Shown here piece after piece: positions 24,101-35,638 of a stretch of 64,000 bases of DNA (position 1 is its first letter; every line of letters starts with the position of its first letter). This stretch comes from Rostratula benghalensis (lineage: Eukaryota; Chordata; Aves; Charadriiformes; Rostratulidae). A model generated the notes under the pieces. That model did not search any database, was not told the DNA's origin, and was given only the letters and a program-made list of their open reading frames with translations. Position numbers and translations under genes: made by a program. The stretch is taken from assembly GCA_013399305.1 (NCBI GenBank), contig VXAI01000379.1, positions 502,532-566,531 of the forward strand, written 5' to 3'.

Positions 24101-27100
24101 GCAGCCTAACATTCCAAAAAAACCCACCCCATGAACCAAACCTTCCTGGGCAAAGGTACGCTACTTTTAAAATTGTGCCTAGGCATGTCTGAGAATAATA
24201 GCTAATGCAGTAACATACACAATTCATACTAAGCTTGAATATACTTTGTCCTAAATACACAGTACTGTAAATTCACTACAAAAGCTAGTGTGATTTTTTT
24301 GTTGTTGATATAAAGTATACATCTGCCCAAGGAAGAAAAACCCAGTCCTTCAGAATAACAGCTAGTAAAAATTTCTTTATAAATAATGAAATGTAAAAAT
24401 TACCTTGTCAGCTGGAAGCAAGTCAAAATTTTCACTATATTCTCCTAGAACCATTTCAGCAAATTCATCATCCAGATCTGCAACCTTCAACAAAATAGTT
24501 CTTTATTATTTGGCATATAGCAATTTCACAGACAAGCCACAAATCTTAAGTTACTTAGGATATATAAAGCTAAACAGAGCAGGAACCAAGCTTTTAAAGA
24601 CATCAGAAATCATAAACTTGAAACACAGAAAATTATGGAAATGAAGGTTTCAATAAAGGAGGGGACAGGCGGGGGAATAAAAGAAATTATCAGGTTATAA
24701 AGATGCTGTCAGCCAGAACATCAGTGGGAGAGAGAATGCTTGTACTTCTTCCTGAAAGCGAAAAAACTTGCAGCCATATGGTGACAGCCACGAAATATAT
24801 AATTGAGTGTATTTCAGGTCTGCAAACAAGGTGAAGTCTGAAGTAACCAGCAAGGAACTTTTGCAAACTAACAGATACACAGCTGGAAAAAAACAGACAA
24901 GCCTTTGCGGCATTTTGACCCTCATGTTGAAGGCTTGTAGGTCCAAGAGCTGATTTGGATTTTCAAACTGTGCCACTTAGCTTGACAAATAAATTAACCA
25001 CTCTTTGAACCTCCTCTGACATACACCCTTGCACTGTTACAGACCCAGGACACCCGACCTGCAGGAAGGCGCTTTGCTCCCTCTGTTGGCTACGGCAGCA
25101 ATTGAACAAATAGCACAATGAATCATTGATAAGCAATTACCACGTCTAATCGAGCTGATAGTTAAAACATGAGAGATAAGGGGAAGTGTTTGTTTAATTA
25201 AGTGAAACAAGTGTGCAAGGTGACTGGTATTCAAAGTACTAAATTTTACAGTGTTTCTGCTAAGGAGTGTTAATAGGATAGAAAAGAAAACACATTAAAA
25301 AACGTTTCATGAACAAAGTTATCTCAATTATCGCGCTGCTGGTCCACCCCTTCCTGCATCAGGAAGGGCCCAGAAGCCAAAGGAAAAAACCCAACACTGT
25401 TCAAAGCTTTCTATCAAACAATACATTATTAAAAATAAGAAGGTGAGTGGTAACACCCCCATTTAAAACTTGCAAGTTTTGAAAACCAGACGGTGTATGT
25501 GTTTTATTGAACTCAGGCACAGTATAACACTGATCTCTCCAATTTTGATGTTTCAAAGGAAAACAAAAGCCCAGCACCACCTACGTATGGACTTGCACGG
25601 TGTTATTCAAAGTTGTATGGAGGGCAGCCCTTCTGCAAGACAGATTGATAGCCGGGATAAATATAGGTGCTAATCTCCCAAATTTTGCTTATAAAAGCAT
25701 GCATTGAAGTGTAATCACTACTGCATTTTTAAGTTGTATATAAGCAAAGCAAATGTAATAAAAAAACCCACCAACCCATTTTATTTGGAGAGCAGACTTG
25801 CTCAGAGTCTACTAAGTACAACCAAATATTCCAATATCATTACCTAAATTACATAAAATAATGTGAGGCCTTAAAATGCCAGCTTAGGAGAGAACACTCT
25901 GGACAAATTATTGCAAATGTTCTGCACTGCTCAATAAACATATTATTCTTTTACTTCCATTAATTCTTCCATTCTTCACACCTTCTAAACTGTCAACCAT
26001 GCAAAACCTGTCAAGTAGATCAAGTTTCTATTACCCTTCTTAGGTTCACACTATGACAATGTATGTTAAAGAAAAACTTATTCTTTTCTCATCTCCCCTA
26101 TGGACTTTTTGGATGGGTCTGCAACAGGATTTATGATAGGATTCAGCAGCATCTAACACATCATGTAGCATCATTTTGACCAACCGAGCTGTTCTAGCTG
26201 CCACTCCAGAAGGGTACAGACATCCTACAGATTCTGGGTCACAATTCCAGGCCTCATGTGAATATACCAAGGATCTTTTGGGCATCTAAGACAATAGGAG
26301 ATGCCATGTTAGCCACCTAAATAGTATGTTTAGTGTCTTCTTTTTTCAGTTCCGTATTTTAAGGCAGCCAGTATTTTTCATTTTACAAATATTTTGTATA
26401 ACCAGGGAGCCCAACTCTCTATATTCAGCATGTTTTGCCATCTTGTATTAATGTTTCCAATGTGCATTAAGCATCTTTGACAGGTGGAAAGGAAGTTAAG
26501 AACATTTGAAATTAGTTCAGTAAGGACAAATACAGAATCTTACAGCTGGGACAGAACAAATCCATGCACTGAGACAGAGTGGGGATCAACTAGCTAGGAA
26601 ACAGCTCTGCAGAAGTCAGCCAGAGGGTACCTCTGGACAAGTGGGCATGAGTCAGCAGTGTCCCCTTCCAGTGACAAAGGCTACCAGCGTATCAGGCAGC
26701 GTCAGCAAGAGCACAGCCAGCGGATCAGGGCAAGTGGTTAGTACCATCTTCCCTGCAACTGTGAAGCTGGATCTAACCCACTGTCTGCTTTCAGTTTCCC
26801 CAGCACAAAAAAGACTGACAAACCGCGTGAAGTGCAGTGAAAAATGGCTAAGTTAGTTGGAGTGCAGCTGGAGGCATAGAGGGATGGGTTTGTCTGAGTT
26901 GGAGAGGCCAAGGCAGGATGCAAATACTACTTGAAATGTGGGGTAGGTGGTGGGCCGGCTTCAAGGAAAGCAGAGACAGATTCTTCCCAGGAGTACACAA
27001 GCGGCACTATCATCAACTGCAACGTAGTAAATTCCCATGGGACAAAAAGAAAGAACATTTGACTCCAGAGAGGACCAAGCACTGGGACAGGCTGCCTAGA

Positions 27101-30100
27101 CAGGTTGTAATCACCACCCGTAGAGGTGGGAAAACTCAACCGAACAATTGAACAACCTGTTCTAATGCCAAAGCCAGCAGGCAACTGCATTAGACACCTC
27201 TGGTGGTCCCTTTCAGCCTATTTTTTCTACTGTTCTAAATAATGGTTTTAAATACATTATGTATTTACTTTAGAACTTTACTTGTTCTATTAAGGCATTT
27301 CTGGCATCCTGGACTTCTTGGAACAGGCTAGGATCATCAGCCTTCAGCAGCGGCTTTTGCTCAAAATTTTTTCCATCATCCAGATCGGAAGTAGGTTTCC
27401 AAATTATTTGTTCCTTAGTCACAACATCAACCAGTCCTCTGAAGGTCTTGGCTTCCCCAATGGGCAACTGCAAATAGAGTGGAGATTTTAGACAGCTGCA
27501 AAAAAATTAAGAAAAAAGAACCATTTGAAAGAAAGCAAACAAACATTTAATTTCTAACCTTACCTGCAAAAGCAATGGTTTAGTCTTCAATTTTTGTTTG
27601 ATGCTCTCAACAGCATAAGCAAAACTGTATTAAAATGATACTAAGTTAGACAAAATGTAATGATATAGCAAAATAGCCTTACTTTTCCCTATATATTACT
27701 CCTAAAATTACAGAAAAATATGCGAATAGTCAAGAAATGTATATAACATTAACATAGTTGCCTTGCTATATGCTTAACAAAAACTTTGATTACATCATTC
27801 TCTTGGGTTTTTAGCAATGGCAAAAATAACTGTCTAAATACCTTGCCCTGTTCTTGTCCATCTTGTTCAAAAAGCAAATTCGAGGTATCTGATGTTTGTC
27901 CGCTTGTCTCCACACTGTCAGCGTTTGGGCCTGAAGCGAAAGACAAAGTGGAAACACTCGTGCTGACAGCCGGAGCAGACGCTCCCCAGCACGGCGGAGG
28001 GGCCGAGCTCAGGGTGCAGAAGGGAAGGGTGCTGGGTGTGTCAGCAGCACAGATAAAACTCCACAAGCAGATTCATCTCATCTCTCAGCTGTCATCGTTC
28101 CCCATCCTTCACTAAGGGCACACAGGTACATGGGCAAGGGAACACGGGGAGAAACTAAGCATTACGGGGGATATGTATGGAAAAAAACCGAGAAACTTAA
28201 GACTTTATTGCCAACATCCTTAAGCACACACAAGCAAGGATTTCTGTGGCTACATATACAACACTAGAAACTACTGTGGTTTGGCTAGTAATTTGTGTAC
28301 TAGCTGTTCACCAGTCATGCACCAGCTGGAACAGGTAGGTTTAGGCTGAACATTAGGAAAGAATTTTTCACTGAAAGAGTGGTCAGACCCTGGAATAGGG
28401 AGGTGGTTGAGTCCCCATCCCTGAATGTGTTTAAGAGTCATTTAGATGTGGTGTTGGGGATATGGTGTAGGGGAGAACTTTGTAGAGCGGGGCTGATGGT
28501 TGGACTCAAGGATCCCAACCTGAATGATTCTGTAATTCTACATGTTACTAGCAACACCAGTTGTGTTGCTATTATTGTACATGTACAATTCATGATTGCA
28601 TTCTCATTTGACAGTAAAAACAGGTATATATGAAAATCAGTTCAGAAGCAGTCTCTTACCAATACCTGGAAATAATACAAGAATTTTGTACACAGTTTTG
28701 GGAAAAAACCCCCACAAGCAGATCTAATTGTTTTGTTGTTGCGGCTGAGGGCTGTTACTCAGTTCAATTTCATAAAGAATGGTACCTAAATGTTTCCCAA
28801 TAGCAAACTAAATAATGTGACTCACACTGATCAAGAGTGCTCTCATCTTTCATTTAAGAAAAAGGTATGTCTCATGAAACACAGTGATTTCAGAAAACAT
28901 AACCTTCTGTAAGACTGAACTAATCAAACATTTCATGCTATAAAGTCAAATTCCAGCCTGCCTCTACCTCCTCTACACTACAGCCAATAGAGCATTTTAA
29001 ATAGGGCATTAGGGAGGGATAAATTCTGGCTGAAAATTACTAAATTTCTATGTGAAATCTGACAATTAGAAATGAACAGCTATTAATTTCTGTCCCCTGG
29101 CAGAGCTAGCCAGAAGCATTCTTCTCAATAAATGTTTGTGAAGGACAGCAACAACCCAGATTTTAATGGGAATCTCACTTATTTGCCCCTTATTACCATG
29201 GAAATTCTTTTACTCTACAGGACCTGAAATTAAATTCTTAGCTTCCTGAAGATAAATTTTGATCAAAGCATCAAAAGGGATAATACAGAGCAACTTCTCT
29301 GTAATATTATTCTTTCAATATGATTTTAGTCAATAGACAAAAAAATAAATAATAAAAATCTACCAGTTATTTTTACCTCAACACCAGCTGAAGCATCAAA
29401 CACTGCTACAGCTCCATCCAGGACTCTCAAGCAACGTTCCACTTCCACTGTAAAGTCCACATGGCCTAAAAAAAAAATAATCTTCCTTTCATACCATCAT
29501 AACTCAAACAGGTAACATCACCAGGTCAGTACAGTTTTGTTTTTTTTTTTAAATCATGTCAAAACAACCTAGTCTTTGCTTGCAAAGAAATACACCCAAT
29601 ACACCCATCAGTCCTTGAAACAGGAAAGAATATTACACTGAAATTCCAGAACTGAGAGAAATTTAACATTGAAGTGTTTGAGTTCACTTAAAACACACTC
29701 GACACTCGATTACGCACCAGCAAACAATAATTACCTAAAGCTGAGGAGAGTTCAGTATAGTATATATAGTTTAGTATATTTTTTACTGCCAAAATTAAAC
29801 AAACTAAATACTGCACCACATTTAAAAGCAAGACTTACATTCTATAACTCCACTCCACCCCATCTACTCTTCCATAATGCTATGAGAACTGCTAAAGCAT
29901 AGTACCTGGGGTGTCAATCAGGTTGATTCTGTAGTCCTTCCAGTCAAACGTAACAGCAGCAGACTGAATGGTAATGCCGCGTTCTCGCTCCTGTACCATA
30001 AAATCTGTCACTGTGTCCCCATCATCAACATCTATGAACAGGGAGCAGGATTATAGTAGCGTAGGTAAATAATTCAAAAGCTAAAAATATCTTGAAATAC

Positions 30101-33100
30101 AGATGCTGAGAGAGATTTGGAAATACTTTTCTTTTTATAGATGCGTAACCTATGAAAACTCACCTTTTTCAGAAAATGGTCATGTCAGCTAATTTACCCC
30201 AGACTCCCCTTCCAGGGAACAAATGTTCTGTAAGCTACAGACAAGCAATTTCAATGATCTTCTCGTGTTTCTTAATCCTAGTATCACCACAAGAAACTTA
30301 AAAACTAAAGCAAAGTCCAAAATCATCAACAAACTACAGTTTTAAAATATCTGGCTCCACTCACTGTATGGAATGTGACTGCCATTTTCAAATTTAGTCA
30401 CTAAAAGGTAATTAAGTTTTTAAAAGCCAACAAAACCCAAAATGAACAAGTAAGAGTTTATGGGCTTTATTGTGGTTTTTTTAAAAATTATTTTTAATAA
30501 AAACAGAAGGAGTTCCACATTTGTCTTGGAGTCCACATTGCCCTTGTCCTAGTGGGAGACCAGTGTGTACAACTGCCTTAGAACATAATGGAACGTGCAT
30601 TAAAATTTCATTATGTTGTAACTTTGGAACTATTGTCTCCTATGCTGAGCATTCCATGGGCAACCTCCAACTGCATTCCATGTTATCATATGCTATTAAA
30701 TCTCTTAAACGTATCGAAATAGAAAAGCTATTTCTAACCTCCAAGTGTTCTTATGTATCCAGAATAATACAGCATTCTCTCTGTTGTCGTAGTTTTCCCT
30801 GCATCAATGTGGGCCATGATGCCAATGTTTCGGATCCTGCACAAAATGAAAACTTTGCTTCAATGAGGTATTTTTTTATTCAATTACATTGGTATTTGTA
30901 AAAAAAAAAATAATAATATTCACTAAGAATTCCATAACAGATGAATAAGATTTTTCCTCTGTTGCATATCTGACAGTGTACATTCTGATACTGAAGTATG
31001 TTAGTACTGAAATGCTAGATTTTCTTCAGATCAGCAGTACTCAAAAGTTTTGCAACAGGTTTCCACACTTCACTTGAGGGGAAGGACACTTCTTGGCCTC
31101 ATCTTCACCCACCTGCTCTCTCCACAGACAAAAGCAGGCCTTCCATCCTCTCATCCATCCCAGTCTCTAGTCCCTGGTGCTTGAAACAATCCAATGCATA
31201 TAATATCCTTAACGCCCAAAATACCACATCCAAGTTCCTATGAAATTGTTCTTGATTCTCTTCAGCCAAATCTTCCATTCTGAAGGACCCTGCCAGTAGC
31301 TTCCAAAACAGCTTCACTAGCTCTGTGCATGACAGGCTTGTGCTCAGCCCCTGCAGTCACCATTAATGTTAGCTGAATTCACCCTCACAGCAGAAATAGA
31401 CTTTCAAGGGAACTTCAGCCTCAAGCTAATTCTTTGGCAGCTCAGCCCCCCCCCCGATTACCTCATTACTAATGCCCTCACCTAACACAGCTGGGCATTC
31501 CCATGAACACAAAGCATACAGCCCTGCCCACAGCAGTGGTCCCAAAACCTCCCTTCCCCCTTGTTCAGCTCCCAGTAGCCACCGTGGATTTGGAGCTTCC
31601 CTAAAAGCCTGTGTTTTGGTTCTGATGATGAAAACTGATTGATGATAGTCCAAAATCTTTCTGACACCAATAACCATTCTATATTGAAATGTCAGAAGGG
31701 TAAGCCTAAGGAATTTCTAACTTTAATTTAGAACATGTGTGTGAACTACAGATGCAACGAGCATAGAAACAACCTGTGACCTTTTATCACACCAACTGTT
31801 CTGAATGTCCCTTATATCCAAAAAATAAGCTAGCATGACATACCTGGATATATGAGGATTAATGACAGAACGCAGAGATTTAACATCTCCTGGAGACAGA
31901 CAAAATGATACAAAAATTTTTAAGACTGATCCCAATATAGAAATGACAGATTTTTAAGGAAATTTAACAAAACTCCTATAAAACTTACTAAGAAAAAGAT
32001 TCAGAGCCACAATGCATGGCAACCCGTAATCTCTACCACTTCAAATTTCTAAAAATGTGTACTTAATTTTCAATAAATATATCTCTCTCTTAAAAGGAGA
32101 AACTCTTCAAAACAGCTGTCATTCAAAAACAACAGGAAAAAGCATACAGAGAAAAGTAAACAATAAAATCTTACTGTGCAGAAGCAATAGCAAAATATGC
32201 CACAGTCCAAAACAACAGTAATACTGACATTCATCTGAACTGGTTATTAGGTAAAAAATTTCAAAAGTAATTTCTCCTGAAACACTGAAGGTAGACAGCA
32301 TAATTGTCAGAAAGAAAATGCAAATGGACCTAGGTTAAGAAAATATGAGACTGAGGAGTTTCAAATGCATATTTTTCTTTAAAGGCATTTCCACTCTCAC
32401 AACATATTTAGCTGGAAAATAAGCTTCCAAGCTCAATTTTTAGGAGACTAATCCATAATTCAGTTACTCAAGCCACTTAAGTTGTGTTTCAGGAACTCAC
32501 TTTCCTAGTACTTCGATTTATCTTTGATAGGCCAAACAGAATTCAACAATCTTTAAACTAACATTCCTTAACCATGTTCATCTCTCTTACAAGAGAGACA
32601 TTTAAGAGGCATCTTACAGGCTAATGTCTCAATAAGGAGAAAGACAGAAGCAGAAATTCACCACAAATAAAAACTCCAACTGACACTGCCTTTTCCCCCC
32701 TCTCGTTTCTAAAACAACCCACAAAACAACATACTAGTATGTCTGAGATTTCTTGCTTGTCTTCTTGTGTATGGAACAAAGTTCTGCCTCTCATGTGACA
32801 CACTGAGGTACTCAGCACAGCAAAACCAGGAATAAGTACAGCAGACAGTAAGGACACCTCATAGACAACTACACAGAAACAGTGATAAGTAGCAACAGAG
32901 ACTGCATTGATATTAGCAACAAACATTAGGTCATCTCCTTAGGTACATGACTGCAGGATACAGACTTTTGCTAAGATACACAGTGCTGAAACCATTAACA
33001 ATTTTACTTAAAAAAACCAAAAACAAACAAACAAACAAAAACAAAAACCAAAACCCCAAGAAGTTGGCTACCCACCAGTTACCAACTCTTTCCCGTCACC

Positions 33101-33682
33101 ATGTAGAAAAACTGGCCCTGACTCCCAAAGCTATCTTGTCACAACTGATTTCCATTCTACTCAGAGACCACAAAAATTCTTTCTCATTTACATTTTGGTT
33201 TTGAACATCTTATTCTTTTTACTCTCTTTATGCTGAGGTTGCAAAGAAAATACACTAATGATAACATAAAACTTCTATTTCATCAGATTCCTGTCTATCT
33301 GCCCTCATCCAACATCCTGGCTACCACCACACTTTACAACAGACCTGGACTTCCTATCACCTGTACTTTTTCTTTTTCTTTTTTTTTTTAAAGGCTGTAT
33401 ACTATACATTCACTTAGAAAAGAGCAGCAATGCAAAACACTTCTTTGCGGTTCTTGAACCTTTTAATTGCTCTGTTTGTACTCCATACACCAAATTCTAT
33501 AAATCATGACCAAAGGAATGCAATAAAACACAAGTTAGAAAGCATTCTTACTAATTTTTAGAGTAATCCTTACAATTAAGGAAATAATTCAAACTTATAC
33601 CTGGGGGAGAACTGTAGTTACGTAGATTGCAGTTTTGCTGTGTCACACTTATGACTCTGAATTTTGTCTTCCTGAGAAACAT
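15037..33682 (-). CDS. GFM2: GFM2, mitochondrial ribosome-releasing factor 2 (EF-G2mt)
   Basis: Translational GTPase that, with MRRF, splits post-termination mitochondrial 55S ribosomes; GTP hydrolysis then frees the factor. Nineteen coding exons total 2265 nt (754 aa plus stop; human 779). Domain order: a basic presequence with no acidic residues at 1-28; G1 AHIDAGKT at about 51-58; switch RGITIQSA; G3 DTPGH; G4 NKMD; G5-like CGSAL; then the EF-G domains II-V, with GMGELH in domain III/IV and a C-terminus ending RRMGLV. The start codon at 33680-33682 is the first ATG after a plausible acceptor, and an in-frame TGA lies 24 nt upstream in the genomic sequence. It is about 22 residues shorter than human at the N-terminus. 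A non-coding first exon probably lies in the CpG island near 35.4-35.9 kb. Convergent with HEXB, divergent from NSA2. Confidence 0.95.
15645..15827 (-). CDS. GFM2: GFM2 coding exon 18
   Basis: Encodes [20 protein letters not shown], then [20 protein letters not shown] and VPLAEMM; domain V. Phase 0 at both ends; donor gtaagg. Confidence 0.95.
16113..16228 (-). CDS. GFM2: GFM2 coding exon 17
   Basis: Encodes [20 protein letters not shown] then [13 protein letters not shown]; domain IV. Its acceptor follows a (CT)n-T19 microsatellite. Confidence 0.93.
16240..16276. repeat. Compound A19-(GA)9 microsatellite
   Basis: A19 at 16240-16258 followed by (GA)9 at 16259-16276. Read on the minus strand it is (TC)n-T19, immediately upstream of the acceptor of GFM2 coding exon 17. 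Confidence 0.95.
17634..17819 (-). CDS. GFM2: GFM2 coding exon 16
   Basis: Encodes [20 protein letters not shown], then [15 protein letters not shown] and [10 protein letters not shown]; domain IV. Donor gtaaag. Confidence 0.94.
17968..18106 (-). CDS. GFM2: GFM2 coding exon 15
   Basis: Encodes [20 protein letters not shown] then [23 protein letters not shown] is the conserved EF-G domain III/IV signature. Donor gtaaaa. Confidence 0.95.
18610..18686 (-). CDS. GFM2: GFM2 coding exon 14
   Basis: Encodes [20 protein letters not shown] then DPDTGQ; donor gtaaga. A long CR1 lies in the intron just upstream. Confidence 0.93.
18687..21703. other. GFM2 intron between coding exons 13 and 14
   Basis: 3 kb; mostly the long CR1. 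19200-19280 is A/C-rich low complexity. Nothing else recognised. Confidence 0.7.
19465..21145 (-). mobile_element. Long CR1 LINE fragment, minus orientation
   Basis: About 1.7 kb, the longest repeat in the window, in a GFM2 intron and in the same orientation as the gene. The 3' end is at about 19465 (ATCATAGAATCATTTTGGTT). A 173-codon frame at 19866-20387 carries ORF2 reverse-transcriptase motifs ([34 protein letters not shown]) before frameshifts. 5' truncated. Confidence 0.93.
21704..21890 (-). CDS. GFM2: GFM2 coding exon 13
   Basis: Encodes [20 protein letters not shown] through [20 protein letters not shown] and [11 protein letters not shown]; donor gtaccg. The acceptor gtag|AGTG has an alternative AG two bases on, but only this choice keeps the frame. 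Confidence 0.93.
22679..22778 (-). CDS. GFM2: GFM2 coding exon 12
   Basis: Encodes [20 protein letters not shown] then [13 protein letters not shown]; acceptor tttccag. Confidence 0.93.
22860..23000 (-). CDS. GFM2: GFM2 coding exon 11
   Basis: Encodes [20 protein letters not shown] then [17 protein letters not shown]; start of the domain II beta-barrel. Donor gtgagt. Confidence 0.95.
23507..23655 (-). CDS. GFM2: GFM2 coding exon 10
   Basis: Encodes [20 protein letters not shown], then [15 protein letters not shown] and [13 protein letters not shown]; contains the G5-like SAL. Donor gtaagt. Confidence 0.95.
24404..24484 (-). CDS. GFM2: GFM2 coding exon 9
   Basis: Encodes [20 protein letters not shown] then DLLPADK; 27 codons, phase 0 at both ends. 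Confidence 0.93.
24485..27281. other. GFM2 intron between coding exons 8 and 9
   Basis: 2.8 kb, A+T-rich, with an old CR1 at its upstream end (26925-27240); nothing else recognised. Confidence 0.6.
26925..27240 (+). mobile_element. Old diverged CR1 fragment, plus orientation
   Basis: Plus-strand residues [20 protein letters not shown] and [10 protein letters not shown] match the CR1 ORF2 end in degraded form; more diverged than the other copies. Confidence 0.6.
27282..27467 (-). CDS. GFM2: GFM2 coding exon 8
   Basis: Encodes [20 protein letters not shown] through [12 protein letters not shown] and DARNALIEQ; 62 codons, phase 0 at both ends. Part of the G' insertion typical of EF-G. Confidence 0.95.
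27564..27624 (-). CDS. GFM2: GFM2 coding exon 7
   Basis: Encodes [20 protein letters not shown] after a split Ser; 61 nt; donor gtaagg. Confidence 0.93.
27842..27930 (-). CDS. GFM2: GFM2 coding exon 6 (G4)
   Basis: Encodes [20 protein letters not shown] then [13 protein letters not shown] is the guanine-specificity motif. Donor gtattt. Confidence 0.93.
28325..28545 (+). mobile_element. CR1 LINE 3' end, plus orientation
   Basis: TTTAGGCTGAACATTAGGAA start, [15 protein letters not shown] codons, ends GAATGATTCTGTAATTCTAC. Very similar to the 3' end of the copy at 59745-60455. Confidence 0.9.
29377..29465 (-). CDS. GFM2: GFM2 coding exon 5
   Basis: Encodes [20 protein letters not shown] then [10 protein letters not shown]; completes the DTPGH motif across the junction. 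Confidence 0.95.
29906..30031 (-). CDS. GFM2: GFM2 coding exon 4 (switch I / G3)
   Basis: Encodes [20 protein letters not shown], then [14 protein letters not shown] and LIDTP; contains the RGITI effector motif and the first part of DTPGH. Confidence 0.95.
30739..30836 (-). CDS. GFM2: GFM2 coding exon 3 (P-loop)
   Basis: Encodes [20 protein letters not shown] then [12 protein letters not shown]; contains the G1 GTP-binding loop. Confidence 0.95.
31844..31889 (-). CDS. GFM2: GFM2 coding exon 2
   Basis: Small 46-nt exon encoding [14 protein letters not shown] and a split Arg; acceptor tctgtctccag, donor gtatgt. Confidence 0.9.
31890..33600. other. GFM2 intron between coding exons 1 and 2
   Basis: 1.7 kb with no transposon recognised; a (CAAA)n-like low-complexity tract lies at 33007-33055. 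Confidence 0.6.
33007..33055 (+). repeat. (CAAA)n-like low-complexity tract
   Basis: A-rich tract with repeated CAAA units, inside a GFM2 intron. Confidence 0.8.
33601..33682 (-). CDS. GFM2: GFM2 coding exon 1 (start codon, mitochondrial presequence)
   Basis: Encodes [20 protein letters not shown] then RNYSSPP, rich in Lys/Arg and Ser with no Asp or Glu, as expected of a mitochondrial targeting sequence; RNYSS parallels RNCSS in human. The donor GTATAA is not a strong match. Confidence 0.8.
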
Positions 33683-34749
33683 ATGCTTAAAAGAACAAAA
33701 CAATCATATAGAATATTAATCATTATAAACAATTACTTTGTAGCTACATGTTTACCAGTTGTAGACAACTAAACTAAAAAAAAAAAACAAATCTACAAGA
33801 AATTATATTGTTGTTAGATATCTATATAAGCTCAAAACACCAGCTATTTGGATGCAGAAGCATGAAGACAGTAGTAGCAGCAAGACTTAAACCAAGTCCA
33901 ATCCCAATGTTATTTGGGAAGTCCAGTCAAAATCTATGGCAGCACCAAAGCATGTTATTAGCAGCCACAATATTTTAAATACGTCTTATTATTTGAGTAA
34001 GTAACATAAATTTAGCAACTGTTAAGTAATCAAAATCACAGATAACTATAAAAGTTCACAGAAAAATTACATATTCAGCTTCCACATTCTGACTTATGTT
34101 GTATAATTTCAAGATGAAATTTGGATTACCCACATTCTATTTGGACACCAACTTTTAAATCAAAGACAAAAATAATTTTTTTAAAACGTTTACTCAGAGT
34201 AACCCAAATATTTCTTTTGCTCACAGAGGAAGTCTCAAAATTTGGGAAAAAAAGTTTACCTCATTGCACAAACTGGATGACTTCAATCCATTAACTGAAA
34301 ATTTCCTCATAATTCTCAACATCTTGGCTCCTGTACCTCAAATCATTCCCTGCCAAGATAAGTACACATTGCACAACATGTTTATTACAGGAAGCAGGCA
34401 ACTGCATTACTTCCACATAAATCAATCATGAAACTTAATTGTTTTTCAAGATAGATCAGGTTACTGCTTTGCAAGTTAAATCAGTGTCAGATCTGTAAAG
34501 ATAGTGGTATTAAAGCTTAGCAATGCACCATTAACGCGTGCCCACAGACACTGCATCCTAAGTTAGGGTACTGGCAACACTGTTTTGGTGTTGGAGGTTG
34601 GCATCACACCATAAACTGTGCCCCAAAAACCAGAGGGCTTTGCATGTGACAGAAAAGGTCCTTTTCATCCTGTAAGGTCCCGATGGTTTCAGTTCTTAAC
34701 ACCTGTGTGCAGTTTGTTGAGCATGTTTGTAAGAGCTCTTTTCCTTTTT

Positions 34750-35015
34750 ATGCCTAGGGAGGTGATGGAGTCACCATCTCTGGAGGTATTTAAGACATAG
34801 GTAGATGTGCCACTTCAGGGCATGCTCCAGTGCCTGAGATCACTGGGTGTGGTGGTTGTTGTTATGGTGGGGGTTTTTTTTTTGGCTGTGGTGTTGTCAG
34901 AGTGTGGTGGTTTGGTTTGGTTTTTTGTGCATGTGTGTGGTTTTTGTCTGTTTTGTTTATGTTTGAACTCAATGATCTGAAAGGTTCCTTCCAACCATGA
35001 AGATTCAGTGATGCT
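34750..35015 (+). mobile_element. CR1 LINE 3' end with G/T-rich expansion
   Basis: Starts with GGGAGGTGATGGAGTCACCA and ends TGATCTGAAAGGTTCCTTCC, as CR1 does, but 34855-34960 is a G/T-only-like expansion between the two halves. Confidence 0.7.
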
Positions 35016-35587
35016 GTAAATATATTTCTCAAAGGAATTTGCAAACAGTAAAGCATTAATACTAACACAGGTGTTTACATTGACAGTCAGATAAGCTCTA
35101 GGGCACCCATCACCAATCAGTGAAGCTAAAATAGCTCTTCTGATCTTGACAAAGGAAGGGGCAGCTGGGAGAGGTACATGTGTTCCATAGAAATAGCAAA
35201 AAACATTCGATACTATGGCATTTTAAGCATTGCCAACACTGGTACGATGCAAAGGCCAAGCGCCAAAGCTTCAAGAGCATTCATTCCTAGCTGGCCCCGT
35301 TATTTAAGGAGACACCGATATTCAGCTCCAGTGATTTTACGCTTCGTGGCAGTGAAAGAAACTCGCACAGAAGCCCACTTCCAGACACCCCGCGTCCCCC
35401 CGCCCCACACCCGCACCCCGGCCGCCTCCCGCACCCGTCCTCTGCCGCCCAGGGCCGTGGGGCGGCGGAATCCCTCTCACGTTGCCCGCTGCAGAACAGA
35501 ACGGCGGGGCCCAGGCAGCCGCTCCGCAAACCAACGCCACCCCTACCCGCCACTTTACAAACCACCAGACGAAGAGCTTTAACAGGG

Positions 35588-35638
35588 TCAAGGCTCGGCC
35601 TGCGCCTCGGGCCCGCACCAGGCCGGGAAAGCCGCCAT
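35588..35638 (-). other. Candidate 16-codon upstream ORF in GFM2 leader
   Basis: The minus-strand ATG inside the YY1-type ATGGCGGC element opens a 16-codon frame (MAAFPAWCGPEAQAEP) that ends in TGA. It matters only if GFM2 transcription starts upstream of 35638 on the minus strand, which is not known. Confidence 0.3.
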
